From: Flavobacteriales bacterium
GTDB lineage: Bacteria > Bacteroidota > Bacteroidia > Flavobacteriales_F > PHOS-HE28
Length of the DNA: 64,000 nucleotides
NCBI GenBank assembly: GCA_019912395.1
Contig: JAIOIH010000001.1
Location: 1 to 64,000, forward strand
Direction: 5' to 3'
The stretch's first letter is position 1. Every line of letters begins with the position of its first letter. The notes below the pieces were generated by a model, which was not told the origin of the DNA, did not search any database, and saw only the letters and a program-made list of their open reading frames with translations. Shown here in pieces: positions 6,708 to 16,032 of this stretch. Position numbers and translations under genes: made by a program.

Positions 6708-9704
6708 ATGCTCCGTGCCCACCTCACCGTCCTTCTTGCGTGCTGGCTTCCACCCGTCATCTGGGCGCAGCAGGTGGAGGTGACGCGCTACGACGTGGAC
6801 CAGGGCCTGCCGCAGAGCATGGTGAACCATGTGGTGCAGGATGCCGATGGCTTCATCTGGCTCGGCACCGGCGATGGCCTGGCCCGCTTCGATGGCCAGC
6901 ACTTCGTGGTGTACAAGAACGATGGGCAGGACAGCACCAGCCTTTCCAACAACCGGATCTGGGGCTTGGCCGAGGCCGATGCGCACCACCTGTGGGTGGG
7001 CACGCGCTCCGGCCTGGACCGCTTGGACCGCCGCACCGGCCGCTTCGAGCATGTTCGCGTGGGCGAGCCGGACGGCTGTTGGCAGGTGTTCGATGTGCGC
7101 CCCGAGGGCAGCCTCTTCTACTCGCCCTTGCTGAAGGAATTCCTGCGGATCGATGAACAGGGCACGCACCGCTGGCCCACCGGGCATTGGGATTCGTACA
7201 CCCACCGCGTGGAGGACGATGGCCGCACGATCTACCAGTTCCAGCGTCACGATACGCTGGTCGTATCACGCACCCGGGATCGAACGTCGACCGCCATCAA
7301 GCTGCCGATGGATATCACGAGCGAGATCAGCTCCATCATTCGGGAAGGCAAGGGCTGGTTGCTTTTCGGCCAATACGCATCGTACCGCATGGATGGGCAG
7401 CATCGGCAGGTGCCCTTCCCGGCGGAACTGGCCGGCCTGTTGCGTGGCCACCCCGGCGTAAAGCACGCCGAACGCGCGCCGGACGGGAAGGTGTGGCTGG
7501 GGATCTCCGGCCATGGCGTGGTGGTGCTGGACAGTGTGTTGAACATCGTGCAGCGCTATCCCTTGCTGCCGCCCGAACAGCGGCCATTGAACATCACGTT
7601 GATCGCCTTCGACCGGCAGGGCAACACCTGGGTGGGCACGGATGGAAAGGGGGTGTTCAAGATCGCACCCCAACGGATCAAGGTGGGCCGCATGATGCCG
7701 GGCCAGGGCTTGCCGTGGGAACCGGATTCCTGGTTCGTGCGCGGCTTTGCGCAGTGGGATGCACACCGCGTGCTGGTGAACTTCTACCAGGGCGGATCGG
7801 CGCTGTTCGATGAGCGCACGGGCACGCTCGGCCCCGCACCGTTGGATGCGCGGACCTTCCACCCCACGAGCAACCACGGCACTCCGCTGAGCGATGGTGA
7901 GGGAAGGATCTGGATGCAGGAAGGGTCGGCGATCCGTTGCGTGGACCCGCGCACCCGGCAGGTGGTGCATCAGTACATCGGTACCTGCGGCGATCGCATG
8001 GTGCGGTTACAAGGCGGTGAGCTCTGGCGGATCTCCACGTGCAAAGCACCCGAGCGCCTGCTCCCCGGCAGCGGCCCCGTGCGCTTCGCGATGGAACGGA
8101 TGAACGCACCGTTCACCGCCATCCGCGACGCGCACAACATGCCTGCGGTGCTGCTCCAGGACGGGCTGGGCCGCTATTGGATGTGCAGCGATGCCTTGCC
8201 GATCACGCTGTTCTCCGGGCAGGAGCGCCTGCCTTCGCCCTTCGGTGCGTCCGATAGCCTGCAGTTGCTTCGCCTCACCGATCTGCACGAGGACGGCGAC
8301 CGGCTATGGGCCTGCACCAATGATGGGCTGTTCCTGCTGGAGCGCACGAGCCTGCGGATCCTGAGACGCTACACCGTACACGACGGCCTGCCGGACCAGT
8401 TCCTCTACGGCATGGAGCCCGGCAGCGATGGCAGCTGGTGGCTCAGCAGCAACAACGGCCTGTGCCGCTTCGATCCGCGCACGGAAACCTTCCGCAACTT
8501 CAGCACGGCGGACGGCCTGCAGAGCAAGGAGTACAACAGCCACGCGCACTTCCGCTCCGCCAGTGGCCGCCTGTACTTCGGCGGGGTCAACGGCTTCAAC
8601 CACTTCGATCCGCGATCCATCCCCATGGACATGGACGTGCCGATGGTGCAGCCCGTGGCGTTGTCCGATGCGAAGGCCGCCATCCCCTTGCCCACGGAGG
8701 AAGGGGCCATGGCGGTGGACCTGCCCTATCCGCGCAACACCCTGCGCATCGAAATGGCCGTACTGGAGTTCTCCGCGCCGGAACGCAACCGCTACAAGTG
8801 GCGCATGCCGGGCTACCGCGAGGAGTGGACCACGGCGGCATCCACGGTGCCCATCGAACTGAACAACGTGCCTGCGGGTTCCTTCACCCTGGAGGTGATC
8901 GGCATCAACGGCGATGGCGTGGAAGGGCCGGCAAGAACGCTGCTGACGGTAAAGGTGCTGCGCCCGTTCTGGGCCGCGCCGTGGTTCATCGCACTACTGT
9001 CCGCTGCGCTGATCGCGATCGTGGCATGGCTGTGGGCATTGGCCTACCGCAAGCGGATGCGTGCCCGGTTGGCTGCGGCGGAACAGGAGATGAAGGAGTT
9101 GCGCCTGCGCACCCGCCTCGCCAAGGACATCCACGACGATGTGGGCAGCGGTCTGGCCCGCGTGGCCGCCCTGGCGCGTTCGCCCAAGCGCAGCACCGAT
9201 GCCGAGTCGCGCTTCGATAGGATGGAGGCCATCAGCAGCGAACTGCTGGACAACCTGCGCGACGTGGTGTGGATGAACGATCCGCGCAACGGCACACTGG
9301 ACCTGCTCTTGATCCGCCTGCGTGAATTCGCCCTGGACCTCTTCGAGGGCAGCGGTGCCACGGTCGTTTGCGACTTCCCGGAACCACTGCCCACAACGAC
9401 CATCGGTGGGGCCTTCCGCCGCAACCTCATGCTGATCGGGCGCGAAGCCCTGCACAATGCGCTCAAATACAGCGGTGCCCGGAACATCACGCTGATGTGG
9501 CGCATGGAGGGGGAAGGATTCCTCTTCACCGTAAGCGACGATGGCGTGGGCCTTGGTACGGGGGAGGTGCAGGGCGGTGGCCAGGGCAGCGGGAACATGC
9601 GCCAACGTGCCGGGGAAGTACACGCGGAATTCGAACGGACCACCCTCAACACCGGAGGGACGGAGGTCCGCGTCTTTGGCCGACCTTCGTGCCTGGATGA
9701 TTGA
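6708..9704 (+). CDS. Sensor histidine kinase with two-component propeller and Y_Y_Y domain
   Basis: A 998-residue membrane kinase. It has a signal peptide (1-20, ending VIWAQQ), a large sensor region (about 22-640) of two-component propeller repeats (DADGFIWLGTGDGLARFD, DRQGNTWVGTDGKGVFK, GSDGSWWLSSNNGLCRFD), a Y_Y_Y-like beta domain (about 660-750), one transmembrane helix (about 757-777) and a NarL-type kinase core. The phospho-acceptor His is H809 in KDIHDDVGSGLA. The ATPase shows the N box REALHNALKYSGA (about 913-925) and the G box SDDGVGLG. It senses something in the periplasm and should phosphorylate the response regulator whose gene overlaps its 3' end by 8 bases. Unlike hybrid HTCS sensors, kinase and regulator are separate proteins here. 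The ligand is unknown. Confidence 0.93.
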   Translation: MLRAHLTVLLACWLPPVIWAQQVEVTRYDVDQGLPQSMVNHVVQDADGFIWLGTGDGLARFDGQHFVVYKNDGQDSTSLSNNRIWGLAEADAHHLWVGTRSGLDRLDRRTGRFEHVRVGEPDGCWQVFDVRPEGSLFYSPLLKEFLRIDEQGTHRWPTGHWDSYTHRVEDDGRTIYQFQRHDTLVVSRTRDRTSTAIKLPMDITSEISSIIREGKGWLLFGQYASYRMDGQHRQVPFPAELAGLLRGHPGVKHAERAPDGKVWLGISGHGVVVLDSVLNIVQRYPLLPPEQRPLNITLIAFDRQGNTWVGTDGKGVFKIAPQRIKVGRMMPGQGLPWEPDSWFVRGFAQWDAHRVLVNFYQGGSALFDERTGTLGPAPLDARTFHPTSNHGTPLSDGEGRIWMQEGSAIRCVDPRTRQVVHQYIGTCGDRMVRLQGGELWRISTCKAPERLLPGSGPVRFAMERMNAPFTAIRDAHNMPAVLLQDGLGRYWMCSDALPITLFSGQERLPSPFGASDSLQLLRLTDLHEDGDRLWACTNDGLFLLERTSLRILRRYTVHDGLPDQFLYGMEPGSDGSWWLSSNNGLCRFDPRTETFRNFSTADGLQSKEYNSHAHFRSASGRLYFGGVNGFNHFDPRSIPMDMDVPMVQPVALSDAKAAIPLPTEEGAMAVDLPYPRNTLRIEMAVLEFSAPERNRYKWRMPGYREEWTTAASTVPIELNNVPAGSFTLEVIGINGDGVEGPARTLLTVKVLRPFWAAPWFIALLSAALIAIVAWLWALAYRKRMRARLAAAEQEMKELRLRTRLAKDIHDDVGSGLARVAALARSPKRSTDAESRFDRMEAISSELLDNLRDVVWMNDPRNGTLDLLLIRLREFALDLFEGSGATVVCDFPEPLPTTTIGGAFRRNLMLIGREALHNALKYSGARNITLMWRMEGEGFLFTVSDDGVGLGTGEVQGGGQGSGNMRQRAGEVHAEFERTTLNTGGTEVRVFGRPSCLDD

Positions 9705-10335
9705 GCAGGGGATCATTGCGGTGGCGATCGTGGAGGACGACGGCATCTTGCGCGAGGCGTTCGAGGAAACCTTGCAGGCCGATCCGGGCATCGCGGTATG
9801 CGGGTCCTTCGCCAGCGCGGAGGAATACCTCGCGCACGTGTTCCGGTCACCACCGGACGTGGTGATCATGGACCTGAACCTGCCGGGGATCAGTGGCATC
9901 GAATGCATCCGCCGGATCAAGGAAAGGCCCACCGCGACGCAGGTGCTGGTATGCACCGTGCAGGATGATGATGAAAGCCTGTTCAGCGCGCTGTGTGCCG
10001 GTGCCACCGGCTACCTGCTGAAGGATGCGCGACCGGCGCAGGTGCTGGAGGCCCTGAAGGTCCTGCACGCGGGTGGCTCGCCCATGGGCCCGGGGATCGC
10101 ACGGCGCGTGATCGCCAGCTTCGCCAAGCCGCGCAAGCAGGCCAAGGAGTTCGAACTGCTCACCGAACGCGAACGCGAGGTGCTGGAGGAACTGGCCAAG
10201 GGCCAGCGCTACAAGGAGATCGCCGACGACCTGCACCTGAGCATCGACACGGTGCGCACCCATGTACGCAACCTCTACGAAAAGCTGCAGGTGAGCTCGC
10301 GCACCGATGCGCTGAACAAGCTCTATCCCCGGTAG
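9697..10335 (+). CDS. NarL/LuxR-type response regulator
   Basis: A 212-residue regulator with an N-terminal receiver domain: acidic pocket E13-D14-D15, phospho-acceptor D59 in VVIMDLNLPG, and a conserved Lys in LLKDARP. The C-terminal LuxR-type helix-turn-helix (about 147-205) reads LTEREREVLEELAKGQ then IADDLHLSIDTVRTHV. The ATG at 9697 was chosen because the receiver begins right after it; it overlaps the kinase gene by 8 bases, which suggests translational coupling. It is the probable partner of the upstream kinase. Possible targets are the secreted-protein genes downstream, but no operator was identified. Confidence 0.93.
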   Translation: MIEQGIIAVAIVEDDGILREAFEETLQADPGIAVCGSFASAEEYLAHVFRSPPDVVIMDLNLPGISGIECIRRIKERPTATQVLVCTVQDDDESLFSALCAGATGYLLKDARPAQVLEALKVLHAGGSPMGPGIARRVIASFAKPRKQAKEFELLTEREREVLEELAKGQRYKEIADDLHLSIDTVRTHVRNLYEKLQVSSRTDALNKLYPR

Positions 10336-10417
10336 GGCGGTAGCAATTTCACATGAAAGTGGTATGGCACGGGCGATGGCATTGCCGGAGTTTTGCTGCA
10401 TAACAAAGCACCACAAC

Positions 10418-11305
10418 ATGAAACCAACTGCTACATTTTTTGCCATCCTGCTCACTGCCATGCTTCAGGCCCAAGTGACCCTGCAGCAAAGCATGATCGC
10501 CCCCGGCGGTATACACCTGGACATGTATATGGTGACCGCCCCGGGCAGCGCCACCGAACCCTCTGACGGTGCCAACCAGACATGGGACCTCAGCACCATC
10601 ACGGTGCAGCCCGTGGGGGTGTTGGATTTTGTCACGTCCACCAATACGCCTTACGCCGCAACCTACCCCAGCGCCAACTGGGTTTGGGCGCAAGCCCCTA
10701 CGGGAATGGCGACCGATTACGTGTACCTGAACATCTCCGCCAGTGGCATTGAAGTGGTCGCCGATGACGTGCCCAGTGAAACCAACAATTACACCGACCC
10801 CAAGCGCGTCCTCCAGTTCCCCATGAGCCTGGCACAGAGCTTCACCGACAGCTATACGGATATGGACGGCCCCGCCTCGGTTACATGGAGCTACACCGGC
10901 CACGGCACGGCCATTACCCCGCTGGGCACTTTTGCGGATATTGCCAAAGTGGTGAGCACGGAAGATGATGTGCTCCTGTGGAACACCTCACCCCTCTATC
11001 CGCTTGTGATCGCTGATGGCAACAGCATGTTGGTCTTCGTACCGGGCAACGTGGGCATCTCGGATGCTGGGGACCGGGCTGCGGTGCAGGCATATCCCAA
11101 CCCGTGCACCGACCATTTGCTGGTGGAAGGAGCGCTGGATGCCTCTTGGAAGATCACTGACCTGCAGGGCCGCACCTTGCGCACGGGCACCTTCAACAGC
11201 GTGGAGCTGCAACAGCTGCAGACCAGCGATCTTGCCACCGGCAGTTACATCCTGATGATGAGCACCAAGGGCATGGATAGGACCATCCGCTTCAACAAGC
11301 AGTAA
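10418..11305 (+). CDS. T9SS type A sorting protein, secreted, unknown function
   Basis: A 295-residue secreted protein. The signal peptide ends TAMLQAQ. A ~200-residue N-terminal domain contains ANQTWDLSTI, LQFPMSLAQSFTDSY and a GTFADIAKV segment. The C-terminal type A sorting domain opens YPNPCTDHLLVEG and ends near TGSYILMMSTKG. The ATG at 10418 gives a standard signal peptide; longer starts do not. The N-terminal domain has the same plan as those of the proteins encoded at 12052 and 52593 (a dissolved-mean opening, a TWxF/TWDL turn and a GTFDxL(R/K)V-type strand). No catalytic motif was seen. Confidence 0.82.
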   Translation: MKPTATFFAILLTAMLQAQVTLQQSMIAPGGIHLDMYMVTAPGSATEPSDGANQTWDLSTITVQPVGVLDFVTSTNTPYAATYPSANWVWAQAPTGMATDYVYLNISASGIEVVADDVPSETNNYTDPKRVLQFPMSLAQSFTDSYTDMDGPASVTWSYTGHGTAITPLGTFADIAKVVSTEDDVLLWNTSPLYPLVIADGNSMLVFVPGNVGISDAGDRAAVQAYPNPCTDHLLVEGALDASWKITDLQGRTLRTGTFNSVELQQLQTSDLATGSYILMMSTKGMDRTIRFNKQ

Positions 11306-11400
11306 GAGCCGGTTGAGCCATCCGGCCGGAACCGGTATTGGAACGCGGGATCCGCTGCGCTCGCTTCGGCAACTGGCATTTCTTCGTGTTCCCCCGTGAA

Positions 11401-11434
11401 GGTCGGCATGAAACGGTTGCGGACATTGCGGTAC
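11401..11434 (+). repeat. Short intergenic sequence shared with 33422-33459
   Basis: GGTCGGCATGAAACGGTTGC followed by GGACATTGCGG matches the minus strand at 33422-33459 (GGTCGGGATGAAACGGTTGC, then GTCCATTGCGG) at all but about three positions. Both copies are intergenic. The surrounding 11306-11564 has no other gene that I can support. Confidence 0.5.
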
Positions 11435-11564
11435 CATCAAGTCCGTTCTCTCCGTACATCATCCTCGTTGATCCGCGGTCCCGGACATGCAGGGAATAGC
11501 TGCTCATCCCGGAAGATCACCGGACCTTTGCACCGCTCTTGCGTACGTGAGCAGTTGTGCCACC

Positions 11565-11909
11565 ATGCCTACCGTGTACACCGTCTATGTGATCGAGCTC
11601 AGCCGGAGGGTCTTCACCGAGGACCGCAAGTTCCGCGAGGCCAACCCGCAGTACAACGGTGTGCTGGAATGCCTCTATGTGGGGCAGACGAGCAAGTCAC
11701 CGAAGGAGCGGTTCGAACAGCATAGGACGGGATACCGCAATGCGAAGGGACGGAAGCTCTCGTCCCCCATCGTGGAGAAGTACGGCCGCTACCTGCGCCC
11801 CAGCCTCTACGAGGACATCGGACCGCTGAGCCGCGCGGAGGCGTTGGAGGTGGAGAAGGGACTTACGCTGGAATTGAGGCGGAAGGGGTACGCGGTGTGG
11901 TCCAATTGA
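11565..11909 (+). CDS. GIY-YIG nuclease-like protein
   Basis: A 114-residue protein with the two diagnostic strands of the GIY-YIG fold: VYTVYVIEL near the N terminus (GIY equivalent) and LYVGQTSKSPKERFEQH (about 38-54, YIG strand followed by the conserved Arg and His helix). A candidate catalytic Glu lies in the C-terminal helix EALEVEKGLTLELRRKGY. A ~20-residue insertion separates the two strands, longer than in the minimal domain. The ATG at 11565 places the first strand at the N terminus. The gene stands alone with no restriction or repair genes around it, so its role (nicking, repair or domesticated nuclease) cannot be told. Confidence 0.7.
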   Translation: MPTVYTVYVIELSRRVFTEDRKFREANPQYNGVLECLYVGQTSKSPKERFEQHRTGYRNAKGRKLSSPIVEKYGRYLRPSLYEDIGPLSRAEALEVEKGLTLELRRKGYAVWSN

Positions 11910-11960
11910 GGGGGAGTGGGCCCGGGTCCGGAATGAGGGTCGCGGGGCGATGGGGTGGTC

Positions 11961-11968
11961 TATCTTTC
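11961..11968 (+). promoter_or_regulatory. Possible -7 promoter box (TATCTTTC)
   Basis: TATCTTTC follows the TAnnTTtG pattern of Bacteroidota -7 boxes, about 83 bases before the next gene start, which is farther than for the other candidate boxes in this window. No clear -33 element was seen. Confidence 0.3.
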
Positions 11969-12051
11969 CCCGCTGGCAGCAACACGTCCGTGTGCATTTC
12001 GTTTTTGTCACGGGAACGCGCTCCTGCTACCGGACCTGAAACGAACGCCGC

Positions 12052-12825
12052 ATGAGACGCATCCTTGCCCCCTTCTCCCTTCTTGCCATCACCGGCCTGT
12101 GCGCCCAACCCGGCATTTCGCAACTGGGCTATGGCCCCGATGTTACCATCGTGGTTGACGCTGAATTCCCCATCACCTCGGCCGGCGATTCCGGTGCCCA
12201 TGTGACCTGGGATCATGGCAGTGCCGCCTTCAGCACGGACCTGTACACCTTTACTGCCGAGGGGATCGCCAAGGCCCCCGGTGCGGACCGCTTCCCCAAT
12301 GCGAGCGCCGTCTTTCGGTTGGAGGCCGCCAAAGGTGTCGTGGAACACGACTTCTTCGGGTATTCCGGGGGCTTCAGTGAACATGGCTCGCTGATCACGG
12401 GTGGCGGCACGGTCCACGCCGAGGTCTATTCCGACCCCATCACTTACTGCGCCGTGCCCATCACCTTCGGGGACAGTGGAACGGACACCTATGCCTACAC
12501 GACCACGGAGAGCATGTCGCCCTCGAGTACCACGGGCTTTATGGAGTGGAACGTGGATGCCCATGGCACCTTGATCCTGCCCAATGCGACCCATGCCGAC
12601 GTGCTTCGTGTACGCTCCATGTCCACGGAGACAACCACTGCGGTGATCAATGGGGTTACCGTCGTCACCGAGATGCAGGAGGAAAGCTGGCGCTGGTTCA
12701 AGTCCGGCTGCCCCTTGCCTTTGCTCACGTGGTCGGTCCTTACGGACAATACCGGGAGCGAGCCGGGGGCCACGGTAGCGGTGGTGTCCTGTACCGGCAG
12801 CACCGGGTTGCAGGATGAGCGCTGA
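12052..12825 (+). CDS. Secreted protein of unknown function, no sorting domain
   Basis: A 257-residue protein with a signal peptide (1-18, ending GLCAQP). It is followed by a beta-rich domain with AHVTWDHGSAAF, LILPNATHADVLRVRSM and a W-x-W-F segment (ESWRWFKSGC PLPLLTW). It shares its plan with the N-terminal domains of the T9SS proteins at 10418 and 52593 but lacks a C-terminal sorting domain, ending STGLQDER just after the conserved domain. It may be a truncated relative or a periplasmic version. The function was not recognised. Confidence 0.72.
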   Translation: MRRILAPFSLLAITGLCAQPGISQLGYGPDVTIVVDAEFPITSAGDSGAHVTWDHGSAAFSTDLYTFTAEGIAKAPGADRFPNASAVFRLEAAKGVVEHDFFGYSGGFSEHGSLITGGGTVHAEVYSDPITYCAVPITFGDSGTDTYAYTTTESMSPSSTTGFMEWNVDAHGTLILPNATHADVLRVRSMSTETTTAVINGVTVVTEMQEESWRWFKSGCPLPLLTWSVLTDNTGSEPGATVAVVSCTGSTGLQDER

Positions 12826-13106
12826 ACCCCCATGTTGTCTCAGTCCGCCCCGCCCGGTACCTTCCGTACGGCACGTGTTCCCGGCGGATGGGCCCGCAGG
12901 TGCGGCTGCTTGATCCCGGTGGACAGGTGCTGCCCGATGAACAGGTCCATGACCCGGAACCGGATGTTCGTTTTTAACTTGCGGACCTTGCATCCGGTGT
13001 GCATCATGTGCAGGCCATCCCGTTCACCCGCATACCCAATGCGCACGTCGTTCACACCTTGACCTTCGCAGAAGGCGCCATCCATCACCATCGAACCCCC
13101 ACCGTC

Positions 13107-15707
13107 ATGAAGCCGAACAAGACCACCGCCATCACCTTGGGCACCCTGCTGCTCACGATCAATGTCCTGGCCCAAACCGTGCAACGGGACTACGATGTTG
13201 CCCCCGGAATCGTATATGCCACTGCTGCCAGTGCCGACGGGTCCACAGTATTCATCGGCGGATCGTTCGCCACCGTTGGGCCACCCGTGCCTTATGTGGC
13301 CATGATGAACTTCGATATTCAGCGGCCCTCGTTGGCCTTTCCTCGCCCGAACGATGTCGTGTACGCCGTGGAGGAGGATGGTGCCGGAGGATGGTTCATC
13401 GCCGGTGCGTTCACGAGAGTGGATACCATGCCGCGTGAGCGCATCGCACACGTCGATGCTTCCGGTGCGCTCACGGCCTGGGCACCTCAAGTGGGGGGTG
13501 TGGTGAATTGCATGGAGCGGGCTGGTGACACGCTGTTCATTGGTGGCTTTTTCACCTCCGTGGATGGTGAGGCCGCGCAGCGCTTGGCCGCTTTCCGGGT
13601 GAGCACGGGCGAGTTGCTGGACCTGGCCCCGGCCGCGAACAATTATGTGACCAGCCTGAGCGCTATGGGCGGTAGCCTCTACATGACCGGTTATTTCGAC
13701 AGCTTGGACGGCCAGGCACGCCCCTACATTGCGGCATGCGATATCGCCACGGGTGAGGTACTTCCCTGGAGCCCCGACTTGGCTGGTGAGATACCCGACC
13801 AAGTGTTGGCCACATCCGCCGGGGTGTTCGCATGCGGCATATCGCTGGCCGGTGATGAAGAGCGTTTGGGGATCGCTGCGTTCGATCGCGGTACGGCGGA
13901 ACTCCTGCCATGGAACGCGAACCTATCCAGCCCGTCCGGCGTGCGCGTGAATGCCATGACCACGCACGACGGTGCGCTCTATTTCACGGGTAGCTTCAGT
14001 GCCGTGAACGGTGTTCCGCGCCAGAGCACGGCCGCTGCGGACCTGGAGACCGCGGCTCCCCGGTCGTTCGAACCGGGCAATCTCCAAGGGTTATTGGCAG
14101 AGTCCATCGGCGTGGTGGGCGATGTGGTGATCGTGGGCGGTTTTGCGGAAACCCCGGTAAAGGCCTGGAATGCCACCACCGGAGCACTCTTGGATTGGGC
14201 ACCGCTGGGCACAATTGGTTGCCGGGTGAGCGCGATCGCGGGCAATGCGGATGCTTTCCTGTTGGCGGGTGATTTCACCACGCTCGGTGGTATGGACCGC
14301 AATGGCCTCGCTGCCTTGGATCGTGCGACCGGTGTCTTGCTGCCCGACTTTCCGACCCCCTCGAGCAATGCGCAGATCAAGAGCTTGCAGGTGGTGGGCG
14401 ATACGCTCCTCATCGGTGGCACGTTCAGCCAGATGGGCGGCGTGAACCACCAAGGCATCGCAGCCATACATATTCCTACAGGTACCGTGCTCCCCTGGGG
14501 TGTGTCCTTCAACAACCAGGTACATGACATTGCCGTGGACAATGGTGTGGTTTATGTGGTGGGCACCTTCACCACGGTGGATGGCCAGCCGAGAGAGTAT
14601 GGCGCAGCGCTGTCCTTGGGCACAGGTGATCTGTTGCCCTGGAATCCGGAGTCGTCGCATGCCATATCCTCCGTTGTCGCACAGGATGGGATTGTCTACG
14701 TGGGTGGTTCATTCACCAGCATCGGTGGCGAACCGCGTCAACGCTTCGCGGCGTTGGATGGCGTCACGGCACTGGCTACTTCGCTGGACATCCCGGCGCA
14801 GTCCGCCGTGTGGGACCTGGAACTGAGCGGCAACACGCTCTACCTCGGGGGCAATTTCACCACGCTGGGCGGTGAACCCAGGGCCAAGCTCGGCGCCATC
14901 GACCTGGTGACCGGGGAGTTAGCGGGGTGGGATCCGCAGGCTTCGGGCACCAGCCAGATCAGCTCACCGGATACGGAGATCTGGGACCTCGTTGCGCGCA
15001 ACGGACTGGTCCACATCGGAGGCAATTTCAGCACGATCGCGGGCGAACCGCGCCGAGCCTATGCCGTGGTGGATGCCGTGACAGGGGAAGCAACCCCTGC
15101 GCAAGTGCGGTTCGGGAGCAACGCGTATTGCCGCTCCATTTCACTGCGGTCCGATCATGTCCTCGTTGGCGGTGGCTTCGAGGAGGTGGAGCTGGAGGTC
15201 CGTGGTTCCTTGTTCGCGCTAACAGGCTGTGAACAGGCGGTCTATTATGCCGATACGGATGACGACGGATACGGTGACCCCTCCAATGCCGTGGTGGAAT
15301 GCACACCGGGCCCGGCAGGCTACGTGACCAATGCCGACGATTGCAACGATGGCGATGATCAGGTGTGGACCGGTGGACCCTGTACCACCGGCGGCGGTGA
15401 CGCGGGAACATGGTCGGCCGAGTGCATCTGCGTGGGTTCCACGGGCGTGCATGCCGAGGATGGCGCTGAGGAGCTGTCCGCCTTCCCGAACCCCTTCACC
15501 AACGAACTGACCATCCATACCGGCTTGCGGGGATCGCTGCTGATCACGCTCACCGACATGACCGGCAGGGTGGTCTTCCAGAAGGAGCGCTACCACACGG
15601 CCCATGCCGGGATGGTGCTCACGATGGACGGGATCGCGCCGGGGAGCTACCTGCTCCGCATCGGTGCTGAATCCGGCAGCACGGTGCAGCGGGTGGTGCG
15701 GCAGTGA
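13107..15707 (+). CDS. T9SS type A sorting protein with repeated propeller motifs and MopE-like acidic segment
   Basis: An 866-residue secreted protein. The signal peptide ends TINVLAQT. About a dozen repeats of ~50 residues cover 25-700, each with an FIGGxFTxVxG-like core (FIGGFFTSVDG, LIGGTFSQMGG, YVGGSFTSIGG), as in delta-60/SBBP-type propellers. An Asp-rich segment from about 712 (YYADTDDDGYGD, NADDCNDGDD) resembles the metal-binding repeats of MopE-type proteins and probably binds calcium or copper. The type A sorting domain (about 793-866) begins AFPNPFTNELTIHTG. The ATG at 13107 gives a normal signal peptide; the frame extends further upstream without protein-like sequence. Function unknown; probably a surface protein. 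Confidence 0.88.
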   Translation: MKPNKTTAITLGTLLLTINVLAQTVQRDYDVAPGIVYATAASADGSTVFIGGSFATVGPPVPYVAMMNFDIQRPSLAFPRPNDVVYAVEEDGAGGWFIAGAFTRVDTMPRERIAHVDASGALTAWAPQVGGVVNCMERAGDTLFIGGFFTSVDGEAAQRLAAFRVSTGELLDLAPAANNYVTSLSAMGGSLYMTGYFDSLDGQARPYIAACDIATGEVLPWSPDLAGEIPDQVLATSAGVFACGISLAGDEERLGIAAFDRGTAELLPWNANLSSPSGVRVNAMTTHDGALYFTGSFSAVNGVPRQSTAAADLETAAPRSFEPGNLQGLLAESIGVVGDVVIVGGFAETPVKAWNATTGALLDWAPLGTIGCRVSAIAGNADAFLLAGDFTTLGGMDRNGLAALDRATGVLLPDFPTPSSNAQIKSLQVVGDTLLIGGTFSQMGGVNHQGIAAIHIPTGTVLPWGVSFNNQVHDIAVDNGVVYVVGTFTTVDGQPREYGAALSLGTGDLLPWNPESSHAISSVVAQDGIVYVGGSFTSIGGEPRQRFAALDGVTALATSLDIPAQSAVWDLELSGNTLYLGGNFTTLGGEPRAKLGAIDLVTGELAGWDPQASGTSQISSPDTEIWDLVARNGLVHIGGNFSTIAGEPRRAYAVVDAVTGEATPAQVRFGSNAYCRSISLRSDHVLVGGGFEEVELEVRGSLFALTGCEQAVYYADTDDDGYGDPSNAVVECTPGPAGYVTNADDCNDGDDQVWTGGPCTTGGGDAGTWSAECICVGSTGVHAEDGAEELSAFPNPFTNELTIHTGLRGSLLITLTDMTGRVVFQKERYHTAHAGMVLTMDGIAPGSYLLRIGAESGSTVQRVVRQ

Positions 15708-16032
15708 GCAGTGCGCGTGAGTTCCTTGGATGATGTTCTTCGCCACCACCAGCGGGCAACGTCGGCAACGCTTCGCGGCCTTGGCCGCGACCAGCGCACC
15801 GGGGCGTCACGGTGCATCCTTCCCCGGATCGGGATGCCGTAGGTAGGCCAAGCGGCAAAACCCGGCCGTAACCTGCGGTAGATCATCCGTGTCGATCCGT
15901 GGTTCCGGCTCGGCGGATTCCTTCGCGGCCCTAGACCAGTGGAAGCTCAAATGCCGAGGCACGCTTCCGCAATTGGAATTCGGACCAAGCGGTGGTTATG
16001 CGACCTCTGCGGTTAAGTCATTCCTTTGCCCC
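15708..16032. other. Gene-free spacer with an 18-base palindrome
   Basis: No gene is supported in these 325 bases. The one structured element is the perfect palindrome TCGCGGCCTTGGCCGCGA at 15773-15790, which could form an 8-bp stem with too small a loop for a typical terminator. It has no T-run after it. The frame of lipB stays open through part of the spacer, but the upstream residues do not resemble LipB. Confidence 0.5.

Noticed and set aside
12826-13106. Short plus-strand frame QVRLLDPGGQVLPDEQ ending DVRF, resembling a type A sorting-domain fragment
   Set aside because: Only about 30 codons with weak resemblance and no DNA match to a gene tail in the window, so I could not support it as another relic.
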